A DNA stretch of 64,000 nt from Nocardioides speluncae (GCF_003121585.1 NZ_QEOO01000016.1:1-64000); one strand, 5' to 3'. Positions 55,663-64,000 are shown, counted from the stretch's first letter. Program-made: numbers and translations. The notes: a model not told the origin generated them from the letters alone.

Positions 55663-57168
55663 ATGTCACGCCGCTACATCACCACCGCCATTCCGTACGT
55701 GAACTCCAAGCCGCATCTGGGGTTTGCGATGGAACTGGTGCAAGCAGACGTCATCGCCCGGCACTGGCGCCAGCGCGGTCACCAAGTGCGCTTCCTGACC
55801 GGTACCGACGACAACTCGCTGAAGAACGCGCTAGCCGCCGAGGCCGAAGGAATCCCGACCCGAGAACTCGTCGACCGCAACGCGCAGACCTTCCACGACC
55901 TTCGCGGACCACTGATGCTCAGCTTCGACGACTTCATCCGTACCAGCGCTGACCCGCGCCACCAGGTCGGAGTCGACCGGCTGTGGAAGGCGACCGAGGA
56001 GTCCGGCGATCTCTACCGGAAACACTACGAGGGCCTGTACTGCATCGGCTGCGAGCAGTTCTACGCCGAGGACGAGCTGCGCGACGGCCTCTGCCCCGAG
56101 CACCACACGCGACCACAGCTGGTCAGCGAGGAGAACTGGTTCTTCAAGCTCTCCCGCTACGAGGACCAGCTCCGCGACCTCATCGAGTCCGGTCGGCTGC
56201 GGGTCGAGCCCGCGAGCCGCCGTAACGAGGTGCTGGGCTTCATCAGGACCGGCCTCCAGGACTTCTCGATCTCCCGCTCCGTCGAGCGCGCCCGCGGCTG
56301 GGGCATCCCGGTTCCCGGCGATGACGACCAGGTGATCTACGTCTGGTGGGACGCCCTCGGCAACTACATCACTGCGCTCGACTACGGCACCGACGGACCC
56401 CACTACCGCGACTGGTGGGTCAACTCTGAGGACCGCACGCACGTGATCGGCAAGGGCATCGTTCGGTTTCACGCCGTCTACTGGCCGGCAATGCTGCTCA
56501 GCGCCGGCGTCTCCCTGCCCTCAACGATCTTTGTCCACGACTACCTCACCGTCGACGGCAAGAAGTTGGGCAAGAGCCTGGGCAACGCCATCGACCCCAC
56601 CGCGATCATCGACGAGTACGGCGCCGACGCGCTGCGTTGGTGGCTACTCCGCGACGTACCCCGAGTAGGCGATGCCGACTTCACCACCGATCGTCTGATC
56701 GGCCGCTACCACGAAGACCTCGCCAACGGCCTCGGCAACCTCATCAACCGAACCGTCAGCATGATCCACAAGTACCGCGACGGCCGAGTGCCGGACGTCG
56801 TCGAACCGTGGCGGGCCAACAAGCTGACAGCTGCCATCGATCAGGCGCCCGGAGCGATCGACTCAGCCCTCGAACGCTTCGACTTCCGGCAGGCGACGGC
56901 CGCGCTCTGGCAGATCGTCGACGAGGCGAACCGCTACGTCGTCGAAGTCGAGCCATGGACGCTCGCCAAAGCAGAAAAGGCCGGGGACGAGGTCGCAGGC
57001 CGCCGCCTCAGTGACACCCTCGGACTGCTGCTCCAGACGTGCCGAGTTGCGGCGAATGAGCTGACGCCGTTCCTCCCGGACGCAGCCGCCCGGGCGATCG
57101 CACAGGTCAGCCCATTGGCCGAGCGGCTACCGCAGCCGGAGCCGCTGTTCCCGCGGATCGAGACGTGA
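55663..57168 (+). CDS. Divergent methionyl-tRNA synthetase
   Basis: A 501-residue class I synthetase of the methionyl type: Rossmann start YITTAIPYVNSKPHLGFAM with HLGF (18-21) where HIGH/HLGH is usual, FLTGTDDNSLKN where GTDEHG is usual, one zinc knuckle CIGC...CPEH, DYLTVDGKKLGKSLGN with KLGKS (301-305) where KMSKS is usual, and a helical anticodon-like C-terminal domain with no tRNA-binding appendage. It could be a self-resistant MetRS, or an enzyme that activates methionine or an analogue for biosynthesis. Follows the dehydrogenase by 119 bp and is followed by the CYTH gene after 7 bp. Confidence 0.88.
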   Translation: MSRRYITTAIPYVNSKPHLGFAMELVQADVIARHWRQRGHQVRFLTGTDDNSLKNALAAEAEGIPTRELVDRNAQTFHDLRGPLMLSFDDFIRTSADPRHQVGVDRLWKATEESGDLYRKHYEGLYCIGCEQFYAEDELRDGLCPEHHTRPQLVSEENWFFKLSRYEDQLRDLIESGRLRVEPASRRNEVLGFIRTGLQDFSISRSVERARGWGIPVPGDDDQVIYVWWDALGNYITALDYGTDGPHYRDWWVNSEDRTHVIGKGIVRFHAVYWPAMLLSAGVSLPSTIFVHDYLTVDGKKLGKSLGNAIDPTAIIDEYGADALRWWLLRDVPRVGDADFTTDRLIGRYHEDLANGLGNLINRTVSMIHKYRDGRVPDVVEPWRANKLTAAIDQAPGAIDSALERFDFRQATAALWQIVDEANRYVVEVEPWTLAKAEKAGDEVAGRRLSDTLGLLLQTCRVAANELTPFLPDAAARAIAQVSPLAERLPQPEPLFPRIET

Positions 57169-57175
57169 TCCCACC

Positions 57176-57712
57176 GTGCCGACCGAGTTCGAGGCGAAGG
57201 TCCTAGACATCGACGCCGAGGCGATCGCCGCCAGGATCGTCGCGGCGGGTGGGGTGAAGGTCGGAGACGAGGCCCTTTTGCGCCGCTACGTCTACGACAT
57301 CGTGCCCGGCGACGAGTCCAGGTGGATCCGGCTGCGCGACACCGGGCGCGAGGTGACGCTCGCGACCAAGGAGATCGCGCACGACGGGATCGACGGAACG
57401 CACGAGACCGAGGTTGTCGTCGGAGACTTCGAGACCGCCAACGAACTGCTTGGCCGCCTCGGCTTCGTGCCGAAGTCCTACCAGGAGAACCGCCGCACCA
57501 GCTTCACCCTCTACCGCGCGGAGCTGGCGATCGACGCGTGGCCGCTGATCCCGCCGTACCTCGAAATCGAAGGCCAGAGCCGCGACCATGTTGTCGAGGT
57601 CGCGGGCCGGCTCGGTATCGACCAAGCCGACCTCACTGGCGAGAACACGACCAAGGTCTACGCCCGCTACGGCATCGACCTCGCGGCGTACCCGGACCTC
57701 AGATTCCCGTGA
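57176..57712 (+). CDS. CYTH-domain (class IV adenylate cyclase-like) protein
   Basis: A 178-residue beta-barrel protein with the start pattern EFEAKV (ExExK) and paired Arg/Lys/Glu strands (RWIRLRDTGREVTLATKE, RRTSFTLYRAELAIDAWPLI, PYLEIEGQS). CYTH enzymes bind triphosphates and act as cyclases, thiamine triphosphatases or tripolyphosphatases. In an AdoMet-rich cluster tripolyphosphate, the MAT by-product, is a possible substrate. GTG 57176 is 7 bp after the MetRS stop. Confidence 0.8.
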   Translation: MPTEFEAKVLDIDAEAIAARIVAAGGVKVGDEALLRRYVYDIVPGDESRWIRLRDTGREVTLATKEIAHDGIDGTHETEVVVGDFETANELLGRLGFVPKSYQENRRTSFTLYRAELAIDAWPLIPPYLEIEGQSRDHVVEVAGRLGIDQADLTGENTTKVYARYGIDLAAYPDLRFP

Positions 57713-58432
57713 TCACAGCCCCGGACGGACCCGGTCCACCTCGACGTCGATCGCCGGCAGGCCGTCGAGCGGCGCGCCCGGGTCGGCCGGGTCCACCCCG
57801 CCGGCGGCGATCCGGTCGAGCACCCTCATGCCCTCGGGCGTGATCCGGCCGAAGACGTTGTAGTGCGGGCGGAGCCGGGAGTCCTTGTAGACCAGGAAGA
57901 ACTGGCTGCCGTTGGTGTCCGGCCCGGCGTTGGCCATCGCGAGGGTGCCGCGCGGGTAGATCTTCCGCTCACCGGTCGGGTCGTCCGGCCACGGGTCCAG
58001 CCAGGTCGGCAGCTCGTCGTGGTAGCTGTAGCCGGGGTCGCCCCAGCCGGTGCCGAGCGGGTCGCCGCACTGCAGCACGCTGAGCGTCGGGTAGGTCGTC
58101 AGCCGGTGACAGATCGTGTCGTCGTAGAAGCTCTGCTTGGCCAGGTGCTGGAAGCTCTGCACCGTGCACGGCGCCATCGACCGCTCGAGCACCATCGGGA
58201 TGTCACCCTGGCTGGTCTTGATCACGACCCGGACCTTGCCGCGGTCCGGCGTGTGGTGCGGGTCGCGCGGCAGCGGCACGATCTTGGAGTACGTCGTGTC
58301 CTCCAGCGGCGTGTACGCGCAGGGACCCTTCGTGGGCTCGGTCGGCGGGGTGGGCGGCGAGGCGGCGGTAGCGGCGCCGGCCACGACCAAGGTGACGGCG
58401 GTTGCAGCCAACATGAGTCTCAGCGATCGCAT
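57713..58432 (-). CDS. Secreted cyclophilin-type peptidyl-prolyl isomerase
   Basis: A 239-residue exported protein: signal peptide MRSLRLMLAATAVTLVVAGA, Pro/Thr linker, then the cyclophilin fold with VIKTSQGDIPMVLERSMAP, FYDDTICHRLTTYP, NAGPDTNGSQFFLVY and VFGRITPEGMRVLD. It speeds cis-trans proline changes in secreted proteins. ATG 58432 is preceded by AGGAGGAGC. Ends back to back with the CYTH gene. Confidence 0.92.
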   Translation of the reverse strand: MRSLRLMLAATAVTLVVAGAATAASPPTPPTEPTKGPCAYTPLEDTTYSKIVPLPRDPHHTPDRGKVRVVIKTSQGDIPMVLERSMAPCTVQSFQHLAKQSFYDDTICHRLTTYPTLSVLQCGDPLGTGWGDPGYSYHDELPTWLDPWPDDPTGERKIYPRGTLAMANAGPDTNGSQFFLVYKDSRLRPHYNVFGRITPEGMRVLDRIAAGGVDPADPGAPLDGLPAIDVEVDRVRPGL

Positions 58433-58444
58433 GTGCTCCTCCTG

Positions 58445-58903
58445 CTAATGCTTGCGGTGGTGGTGGTCGTTGAGCCGGGTGAGCAGGCGGACCAACTCGC
58501 GCCGTTCACCGGCGGTGAGCGGGGCGGTCAGGGTGCGCTGGACGCCGTCGAGGGCCTTCTCCAGCTTGCGCAGCTGACGGGTGCCGGAGCGGGTGATGGT
58601 GATGACGTTGCGGCGCCGGTCCTCGGGATCCGGCTCGCGCTGGACGTGGCCGAGCTGGGCCAGCTCGTTGATCTGCGCCACGACGTCGCTCGGGTCGATC
58701 CCGTTGCGGCGGCCGAGCACCGCCTGGCTGGCCGGGCCGAACTCCTCGAGGGTGGCCAGCAGCCGGTAGTGGTAGCCGCTGGAGTCCACCGCAGCGAACC
58801 CCTCCCGCAGCAGCCGGGTGCACAGCAGCGCGGCCTGGCCGAGCTGCCAGGAAGCTGTCTCGCGCACCCGAGTCGGCGGCTGCTCGTCGGGGCCCGAAAT
58901 CAT
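58445..58903 (-). CDS. MarR-family transcriptional regulator
   Basis: A 152-residue winged-helix protein: LLATLEEFGPASQAVLGRRN, PSDVVAQINELAQLGHVQRE and the wing DPEDRRRNVITITRSG. The gap to the divergent SnoaL-like gene contains strong dyads, so it probably represses itself and that gene. Stops 12 bp before the cyclophilin start and may be read together with it. Confidence 0.85.
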   Translation of the reverse strand: MISGPDEQPPTRVRETASWQLGQAALLCTRLLREGFAAVDSSGYHYRLLATLEEFGPASQAVLGRRNGIDPSDVVAQINELAQLGHVQREPDPEDRRRNVITITRSGTRQLRKLEKALDGVQRTLTAPLTAGERRELVRLLTRLNDHHHRKH

Positions 58904-58917
58904 GGACGGAGTCTAAC

Positions 58918-58983
58918 AACCGTTGGCACACCCCACGATTTCCGCTATCGTTGGCCGTACCTACATTGGTCCGACCAACGGTT
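58918..58983. promoter_or_regulatory. Divergent operator region for the MarR/SnoaL pair
   Basis: AACCGTTGG (58918-58926) and its reverse complement CCAACGGTT (58975-58983) frame the gap, and TTGGTCCGACCAA (58966-58978) is a perfect palindrome overlapping the right site. These are typical multi-dyad MarR operators. Confidence 0.65.
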
Positions 58984-58997
58984 ACGAGGAGAGATTC

Positions 58998-59405
58998 ATG
59001 CACAGTACGACGACCCAGTCACCCGCATTCAGCCACCTGGTCAGCAGGCTCGGCCACGCGCTCGACAGCGGCAGCTACGACAACTTCCGCGAGGTCTTCA
59101 CCGCGGAGGCCTCGATCCGCACGCCCGGCGGCGAGCAGCAAGGGATCGAGCGGATCATTGGGCAGGCGGCGGCCAGCCACGACGACTACGACGTCACCCA
59201 GCACCTGTTCGGCGACGTACACACCGAGGTCGACGGCGACCGCGCGACGGTCACCGCGAACGCGATCGTGACGCTGGTCCCGGACGCCGAGCAGCCCGAG
59301 ATGCACCGCATGCTCGGCGCCCGCTACGGCTTCGACGCGGTCCACACCGACGCCGGCTGGCGATTCGACCGGATGGCGATCACCCCGCTGTGGAGCCGCG
59401 AGTGA
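58998..59405 (+). CDS. SnoaL-like domain protein
   Basis: A 135-residue cone-fold protein: FREVFTAEASIRTPGGEQQG, GDVHTEVDGDRATVTANAIV and DAGWRFDRMAITPLW at the end. ATG 58998 is preceded by GAGGAGAG; the frame upstream lies in the operator. Probably an enzyme or binding protein controlled by the divergent MarR regulator. It ends 4 bp from the convergent sulfatase. Confidence 0.8.
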   Translation: MHSTTTQSPAFSHLVSRLGHALDSGSYDNFREVFTAEASIRTPGGEQQGIERIIGQAAASHDDYDVTQHLFGDVHTEVDGDRATVTANAIVTLVPDAEQPEMHRMLGARYGFDAVHTDAGWRFDRMAITPLWSRE

Positions 59406-59409
59406 TGGC

Positions 59410-60921
59410 CTAGCGCTTGAGCGGTGCCGGCGGCGGACCGAAGCGGCGGTTGCAGCCGGCACCGCGGCAGCTGCGAAGGAGCTGGGCTCGCCGCTCCAGC
59501 TCGCGGACCACCCGTGCGTACCGCCGCTGGTTGGCGACGTTACGGATCTCGTACCTGTCGAACTTGTGGTCGTAGAGCACCTTGGCGCCGGTCTGCATGT
59601 CCTTGGCGTAGACGTACCGCGCCGTGCGGACGCCGCGGAACGCCCAGCCCGGGTGCTTGCCACGGACCCGAGACGACCCGGTCTGGATCAGCTGGGTGTC
59701 GCGCCACCCGGTCGACCGCCCGGACTTGAGGACGCCGAGGAACGACCTGCCGTCCGCGGTCAGCTTGGGTCGGACGTTGGCGATGTCGGCGATGGTCACC
59801 GGAATGTCGACCAACGAGACCGGCACACTGCTCTTGGAGCCGTTGGGCACGCCCGGTCCGCTCACCACCAGCGGGACGCCGGTGATCTCCTCGTTGAGGA
59901 AGTTCTTGCCGAAGTAGCGGTGCTCGCCCAGCGCGTAGCCGTTGTCGGAGGTGAAGAAGATCCAGGTGTTGTCGAGCTCGCCGGCCCGGTCCAGGCTCCG
60001 CACCAGGGAGGCGACGGACTCGTCGACCGCCTGCAGCGAGCGGATCCGGGACCGGAACCAGGTCTTGACCTTGTTCTTCGGGCGCTTGCGCCGGTCGCGC
60101 ATCTGCCGCGGCTGGTCGCTCATGTCAGCCTCGTTGAAGTTGGGCTTGGACAGCGACGGCGGCGTGGTCGTCGCGAACAGGCCGGCGTGCCGCTCGGCCG
60201 GCGCCGGGCGCTCGAACTGCATCTCGTCGCCGTTGTTGCGCTCGGCGCTCCTGGCGTGCGGAGCGACGTGGCTGGTCCAGATGAAGAACGGCGCCCGGCC
60301 GCGGGAGAACTTCCGCACGCTCGACTCGGTACGCCGGGCCAGCACGTCGGTCACGTAGGAGTCCTGGTACTTCGCGGCCCGCGCCATGTTGTTGTTATAG
60401 AGCGTGAAGTTCCGGTAGTTGTAGATGCCGCCCACCAGCGGGTCCCAGATCTCCCAGCCCGGCTGCCGGACGTCGCGGCCGCTGTACTGGTTGAGGTACT
60501 TGCCGTGGAAGGCGGTCCGGTAGCCGGAGGCCCACAGCCAGGTGGCCAGCGTGGACTGCTCCCGGAACCGCGGGTACCCGCCGTACTTGCCGATGTTGTG
60601 CTGGACCTTGTTGTTCTGGGCGTACTGCCCGGTCAGCAGCTCCGCGCGCGCCGGGCAGCACAGCGGGTGCGGTGAGATCGCTCGAGTGAAGGTGCGGCCG
60701 CTGCCGCCGAGCGCCTGGCGGGTGAGCGGCATCCAGCGGAGGTCGTACGTCGTCTGGTCGTCGGTGGTGATCAGCACGATGTTCGGCCGGTTGTCCACCT
60801 GTGGATCGGCGGCAACAGGGGTGGCGGACGTGGACGGGGTGCTGGCAGAGAAGTCGGCGCCGATGCCACCCAGGGTCAGGGTGAGTACGACGACGACGTG
60901 CAGCAGGCCAGGTCGCGGCAT
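59410..60921 (-). CDS. Secreted sulfatase
   Basis: A 503-residue exported type I sulfatase. Signal peptide MPRPGLLHVVVVLTLTLGGI. NIVLITTDDQ carries metal Asp residues, and the formylglycine site is C88-C-P-A-R92 (PLCCPARAELLTG). FHGKYLNQY and WIFFTSDNGYALGEH complete the active site. It hydrolyses sulfate esters outside the cell, for example on polysaccharides, once Cys88 is oxidised by a formylglycine-generating enzyme not in the window. ATG 60921 fits the signal peptide. Confidence 0.9.
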   Translation of the reverse strand: MPRPGLLHVVVVLTLTLGGIGADFSASTPSTSATPVAADPQVDNRPNIVLITTDDQTTYDLRWMPLTRQALGGSGRTFTRAISPHPLCCPARAELLTGQYAQNNKVQHNIGKYGGYPRFREQSTLATWLWASGYRTAFHGKYLNQYSGRDVRQPGWEIWDPLVGGIYNYRNFTLYNNNMARAAKYQDSYVTDVLARRTESSVRKFSRGRAPFFIWTSHVAPHARSAERNNGDEMQFERPAPAERHAGLFATTTPPSLSKPNFNEADMSDQPRQMRDRRKRPKNKVKTWFRSRIRSLQAVDESVASLVRSLDRAGELDNTWIFFTSDNGYALGEHRYFGKNFLNEEITGVPLVVSGPGVPNGSKSSVPVSLVDIPVTIADIANVRPKLTADGRSFLGVLKSGRSTGWRDTQLIQTGSSRVRGKHPGWAFRGVRTARYVYAKDMQTGAKVLYDHKFDRYEIRNVANQRRYARVVRELERRAQLLRSCRGAGCNRRFGPPPAPLKR

Positions 60922-61224
60922 GCGGTTCCCTCCATATACGCGAAAGTCGAGTAACTTACTCTAAATAACCAAGCCTCGACCCACAAACGACAGCCCATAT
61001 CTTGGGCGACGCGGGCAGTGGCGGTCACATCGCCTGGGGCCCCTGGGGCAGCCGAAGGCCCGACCCGCGCCGTACTCGTGAGTAGCTAGGACACTCCTCA
61101 CACCGCCCAGAGCCTGACACGGCGTGTCAAGTCGCCGTAGGCTCGCCATCGTCCACATAAAGGCACGAGGTCGGCGCGCTCCTTCGGGCAAGCGGCGCCG
61201 GCAGGTTTGGGAAGTGAGCAACGG
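60922..61224. promoter_or_regulatory. 303-bp intergenic region with two dyads
   Basis: No gene is seen here. GAGTAACTTACTC (60949-60961) is a perfect 6-bp-arm palindrome in an AT-rich patch 28 bp before the sulfatase start, a likely operator. TGACACGGCGTGTCA (61115-61129) is a second perfect dyad about 95 bp before the Fe-S oxidoreductase start. Confidence 0.55.
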
Positions 61225-64000
61225 ATGGCCCCCACGTTGATTCTGGGGCTGGGCATGACCGCGGTCACGCTGGTCCTCGCCGGCCAGCGAGTTCGGTTCT
61301 TGTTCCGGCTGATCTCCAGCGGACAGCCCGCACCCGACCGCATCGAGGGCGTCACCAAGCGCACCGGCACGGCCATCAAGAGCCAGCTGGTCGAGGTGCT
61401 CGGCCAGAAGAAGCTGCTCAACTGGTCCATCCCCGGCCTGGCGCACGCGTTCGTCATGTACGCCTTCCTGATCCTCGCCTCGGTGTACCTCGAGGCATAC
61501 GGCGCGCTGTTCGACCCGAAGTTCGCGATCCCGCTGATCGGCCACTGGGCGATCGTCGGCTTCGCGCAGGACCTGATCGGCGTGCTGTGCCTGGTAGGCC
61601 TGATCACGTTCGCGATCATCCGGCTGAAGAACTCGCCGGCGAAGCTCGGCCGCCAGTCCCGGTTCAAGGGCTCGCACCTGGGCGGCGCCTGGCTGGTGCT
61701 GTTCATGATCACCAACGTCCTGTGGACGATGTTCCTGTTCCGCGCCGCCGCGTCGGCCGCCGGCAACCTGCCCTACAAGAGCGGTGCGTTCGTCTCGATC
61801 GGCATCGGCAAGCTGTTCGACGGCATGTCCCACGACACCCTCGAGCTGCTCGAGCACGTCGGCCTGCTGCTGCACATCGGCGTGATGCTGGTCTTCCTGA
61901 TCCTGGTGCTGCACTCCAAGCACCTGCACATCTTCATCGCGCCGCTCAACATCATGTTCGGCCGGCGTCCGGTCGCGCTCGGTGAGGTCAAGCCGCTGAT
62001 CTCGACCGGCAAGCCGGTCACCCTCGACGACATCGATGACCTCGATGAGGACGCCAAGCTCGGCGTCGGCTCTATCGAGGACTTCTCGTGGAAGGGCCTG
62101 CTCGACATGGCCAGCTGCACCGAGTGCGGCCGCTGCCAGTCCCAGTGCCCGGCCTGGAACACCGAGAAGCCGCTGTCGCCGAAGATGCTGATCATGAACC
62201 TCCGCGACCACGCGTTCGCGGCGGCGCCGTACAACCTGGCGGCCGAGGGCGCCCGCGGCGGGCTGTCCGACGAGGTGAAGGCCGAGGCGGCGCGGCCGCT
62301 GGTCGGCGAGACCGAGGGCGAGGCCTGGCACCCCACGGGCGGCGGCATCATCGACCCCGACGTCCTGTGGTCCTGCGTCACCTGCGGCGCGTGCGTGCAG
62401 CAGTGCCCGGTCGACATCGAGCACGTCGACCACATCGTCGACATGCGCCGCTACCAGGTGCTGGTCGAGTCGAACTTCCCGGCCGAGCTCAACCAGCTCT
62501 TCAAGGGCATGGAGAACAACGGCAACCCGTGGAACATGTCGCCTAAGGCGCGGATGGACTGGGCCAAGGACCTGCCGTTCGACGTACAGGTGGTTGGCGA
62601 GGACCTGGAGTCGCTGGAGTCGGTCGACTGGCTGTTCTGGGTCGGCTGCGCCGGCGCCTACGAGGACCGGGCGAAGAAGACCACACGGGCCGTGGCCGAA
62701 CTGCTGAACATGGCCGGGGTGAGCTTCGGCGTACTCGGCAACGGCGAAACCTGCACCGGCGACTCCGCTCGCCGCGCCGGTAACGAGTTCGTGTTCCAGG
62801 GCCTGGCCCAGCAGAACATCGAGACGTTCAAGGAGTTCAAGGTCAAGAAGGTCGTCTCGACCTGTGCGCACTGCTTCAACACGCTCAAGAACGAGTACAA
62901 GGAGTTCGGGATCGAGCTCGAGGTCGTGCACCACACCCAGCTGCTGAACCGGCTGGTGCGCGAGGGCAAGCTGACCCCGGTGCGTGACGGCGCCGGCGCC
63001 GCGAAGCGGACGATCACCTACCACGACCCGTGCTACATCGGTCGCCACAACAAGGTCTACGAGCCGCCGCGCGAGCTGCTGCAGGTGCTCCCCGGCGCCG
63101 AGTTCGTGGAGATGGAGCGCAACTCCGAGCGGTCCTTCTGCTGTGGCGCCGGCGGCGCCCGGATGTGGATGGAAGAGACCATCGGCTCGCGCATCAACAG
63201 CAACCGGACCAAGGAGGCCGTCGGCACCGGCGCCGACCAGATCGCCGTCGGCTGCCCGTTCTGCCGGGTGATGCTGGCCGACGGTCTGCTGGAGGAGCAG
63301 GCGTCCGGCGCCGCACGCGAGGAGGTCGAGGTCCTCGACGTCGCCCAGATGCTGCTGGCCTCGGTCAAGGGCGAGGTCGCCACCCGCACCCGGCCGGCCG
63401 CCAAGGCCGGTGCCGCTGCTGCCGGCGGCGAGGCTGCTGGTGCCGCTGGTGGTACGGCGACCGCCACGATCGAAGCACCCGAGGAGCCGGCCGCGCCCGA
63501 GGCCAAGTCCGGCGGCTCGCTCTTCGACACCCCCGCACCGGAGACCCCTGCCGCACCGGCGCCAACCGGTGGGTCGCTCTTCGACACTCCGGCTCCGACT
63601 CCGGCTCCGGCCGAGCCGGCCGCGTCGGGCGGCTCGCTCTTCGACACCCCGGCTCCCGAGGCCCCGGCCGCGCCTGCGTCCTCCAGCGGCTCGCTGTTCG
63701 ACGTCGCACCGACCGAGGAGCCCGTCGCCGAGAAGCCGAGCAGCGGTGGGTCACTGTTCGACATTGCGACGCCAGCAGAGCCCGAGCCTGAGGCCGCGGC
63801 GCCGACGGTCGACCTCAGCACCAGTAGCTCGCTGTTCGACATCGCGGCACCCCCCGAGCCCGAGGCCGCGGCCCCGACCGAGCCGGAGACGGAGGATCCG
63901 GAGACGATCTTCGACGAGGACGAGGCAGCCGAGGACGAGGCGCCGGAGGCGGCCCCCGCGGCCGAGTCCGAGAACAGCGAGCCTCGGACCGACGTCGACA
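61225..64000 (+). CDS. Membrane Fe-S oxidoreductase with repetitive tail (partial)
   Basis: ATG 61225 opens a frame that is still open at the window end (925 codons). Residues 1-240 hold about six membrane helices with His residues of a heme-b type domain (HVGLLLHIGV, LVLHSKHLHIF). Around 295-400 lie two [4Fe-4S] motifs (CTECGRCQSQCP, CVTCGACVQQCP), then two CCG-like domains (STCAHCFNTLKNEY, SFCCGAGGARMW, GCPFC). This matches the heterodisulfide-reductase/FadF-like oxidoreductases that pass electrons from flavoproteins to the quinone pool. After residue 710 comes an Ala/Pro/Glu-rich tail with six GGSLFD-like repeats (63508-63842). GGAAGTGAG lies upstream of the start. Confidence 0.85.
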   Translation, partial: MAPTLILGLGMTAVTLVLAGQRVRFLFRLISSGQPAPDRIEGVTKRTGTAIKSQLVEVLGQKKLLNWSIPGLAHAFVMYAFLILASVYLEAYGALFDPKFAIPLIGHWAIVGFAQDLIGVLCLVGLITFAIIRLKNSPAKLGRQSRFKGSHLGGAWLVLFMITNVLWTMFLFRAAASAAGNLPYKSGAFVSIGIGKLFDGMSHDTLELLEHVGLLLHIGVMLVFLILVLHSKHLHIFIAPLNIMFGRRPVALGEVKPLISTGKPVTLDDIDDLDEDAKLGVGSIEDFSWKGLLDMASCTECGRCQSQCPAWNTEKPLSPKMLIMNLRDHAFAAAPYNLAAEGARGGLSDEVKAEAARPLVGETEGEAWHPTGGGIIDPDVLWSCVTCGACVQQCPVDIEHVDHIVDMRRYQVLVESNFPAELNQLFKGMENNGNPWNMSPKARMDWAKDLPFDVQVVGEDLESLESVDWLFWVGCAGAYEDRAKKTTRAVAELLNMAGVSFGVLGNGETCTGDSARRAGNEFVFQGLAQQNIETFKEFKVKKVVSTCAHCFNTLKNEYKEFGIELEVVHHTQLLNRLVREGKLTPVRDGAGAAKRTITYHDPCYIGRHNKVYEPPRELLQVLPGAEFVEMERNSERSFCCGAGGARMWMEETIGSRINSNRTKEAVGTGADQIAVGCPFCRVMLADGLLEEQASGAAREEVEVLDVAQMLLASVKGEVATRTRPAAKAGAAAAGGEAAGAAGGTATATIEAPEEPAAPEAKSGGSLFDTPAPETPAAPAPTGGSLFDTPAPTPAPAEPAASGGSLFDTPAPEAPAAPASSSGSLFDVAPTEEPVAEKPSSGGSLFDIATPAEPEPEAAAPTVDLSTSSSLFDIAAPPEPEAAAPTEPETEDPETIFDEDEAAEDEAPEAAPAAESENSEPRTDVD

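Overview
The window is high-GC DNA (about 70% by eye) with GTG/TTG starts, ATGA/GTGA stop-start overlaps and AGGAGG-type ribosome sites. Together with an F420-type LLM oxidoreductase, an IdeR-type iron box, a LAL regulator and several secreted hydrolases, this points to an actinobacterium, most likely Nocardioidaceae (Nocardioides-like). No tRNA, rRNA or CRISPR array was found. Family assignments come from motifs and sequence memory, not database searches.

Layout. 0-5 kb: a clipped IS30-family transposase end, a YczE-type membrane protein, a MarR/EamA divergent pair, an MFS exporter behind a structured repeat, an AbiEi-like remnant and secreted or anchored proteins. 5.4-9 kb: SnoaL-like protein, then a coupled LLM oxidoreductase / DUF1214 / sulfotransferase operon. 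9-12.6 kb: secreted GH43-like hydrolase, secreted endonuclease/phosphatase-fold protein and a P450 behind repeated operator-like sites. 12.8-16.1 kb: two sucrase/ferredoxin-like proteins, a JmjC-type cupin hydroxylase and a 95-residue Asp-rich peptide in one run, with an iron box at its head. 16.1-19.4 kb: LAL regulator coupled to a 57-residue basic protein. 19.5-23.3 kb: hutI-hutF-amidohydrolase, with hutU-hutH separately at 39.1-42.3 kb. 23.4-39 kb: nitroreductase, M20 peptidase behind the second copy of the structured repeat, ROK and TetR regulators, MFS, HIT protein, and secreted or membrane proteins including M14 and M48 peptidases. 42.4-45.6 kb: membrane protein, a glycosidase gene broken by an internal stop, IclR regulator.

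45.7-57.7 kb looks like an accessory island. An orphan HsdR C-terminal fragment marks its left edge. Leftward runs a tightly overlapping operon: archaeal-type methionine adenosyltransferase, histidine phosphatase, NUDIX, sugar-isomerase TIM barrel, two Gfo/Idh/MocA oxidoreductases and a P-loop kinase. Rightward run an XRE-TPR regulator, GNAT, a frameshifted DUF1932 dehydrogenase, a divergent methionyl-tRNA synthetase and a CYTH protein. Two methionine-activating enzymes in one cluster suggest methionine or AdoMet chemistry, or self-protection. 57.7-64 kb: secreted cyclophilin, MarR/SnoaL pair, sulfatase, and a membrane Fe-S oxidoreductase that runs off the window with a repetitive SLFD tail.

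Two themes cut across the map. First, palindromic elements touch or enter coding sequences: the yczE 3' end, the GH43 stop codon, in-frame segments of hutF and the amidohydrolase, and a long hairpin overlapping two different start codons. Second, several genes are disrupted by what look like single-base changes, so recent decay and sequencing error both need to be considered.
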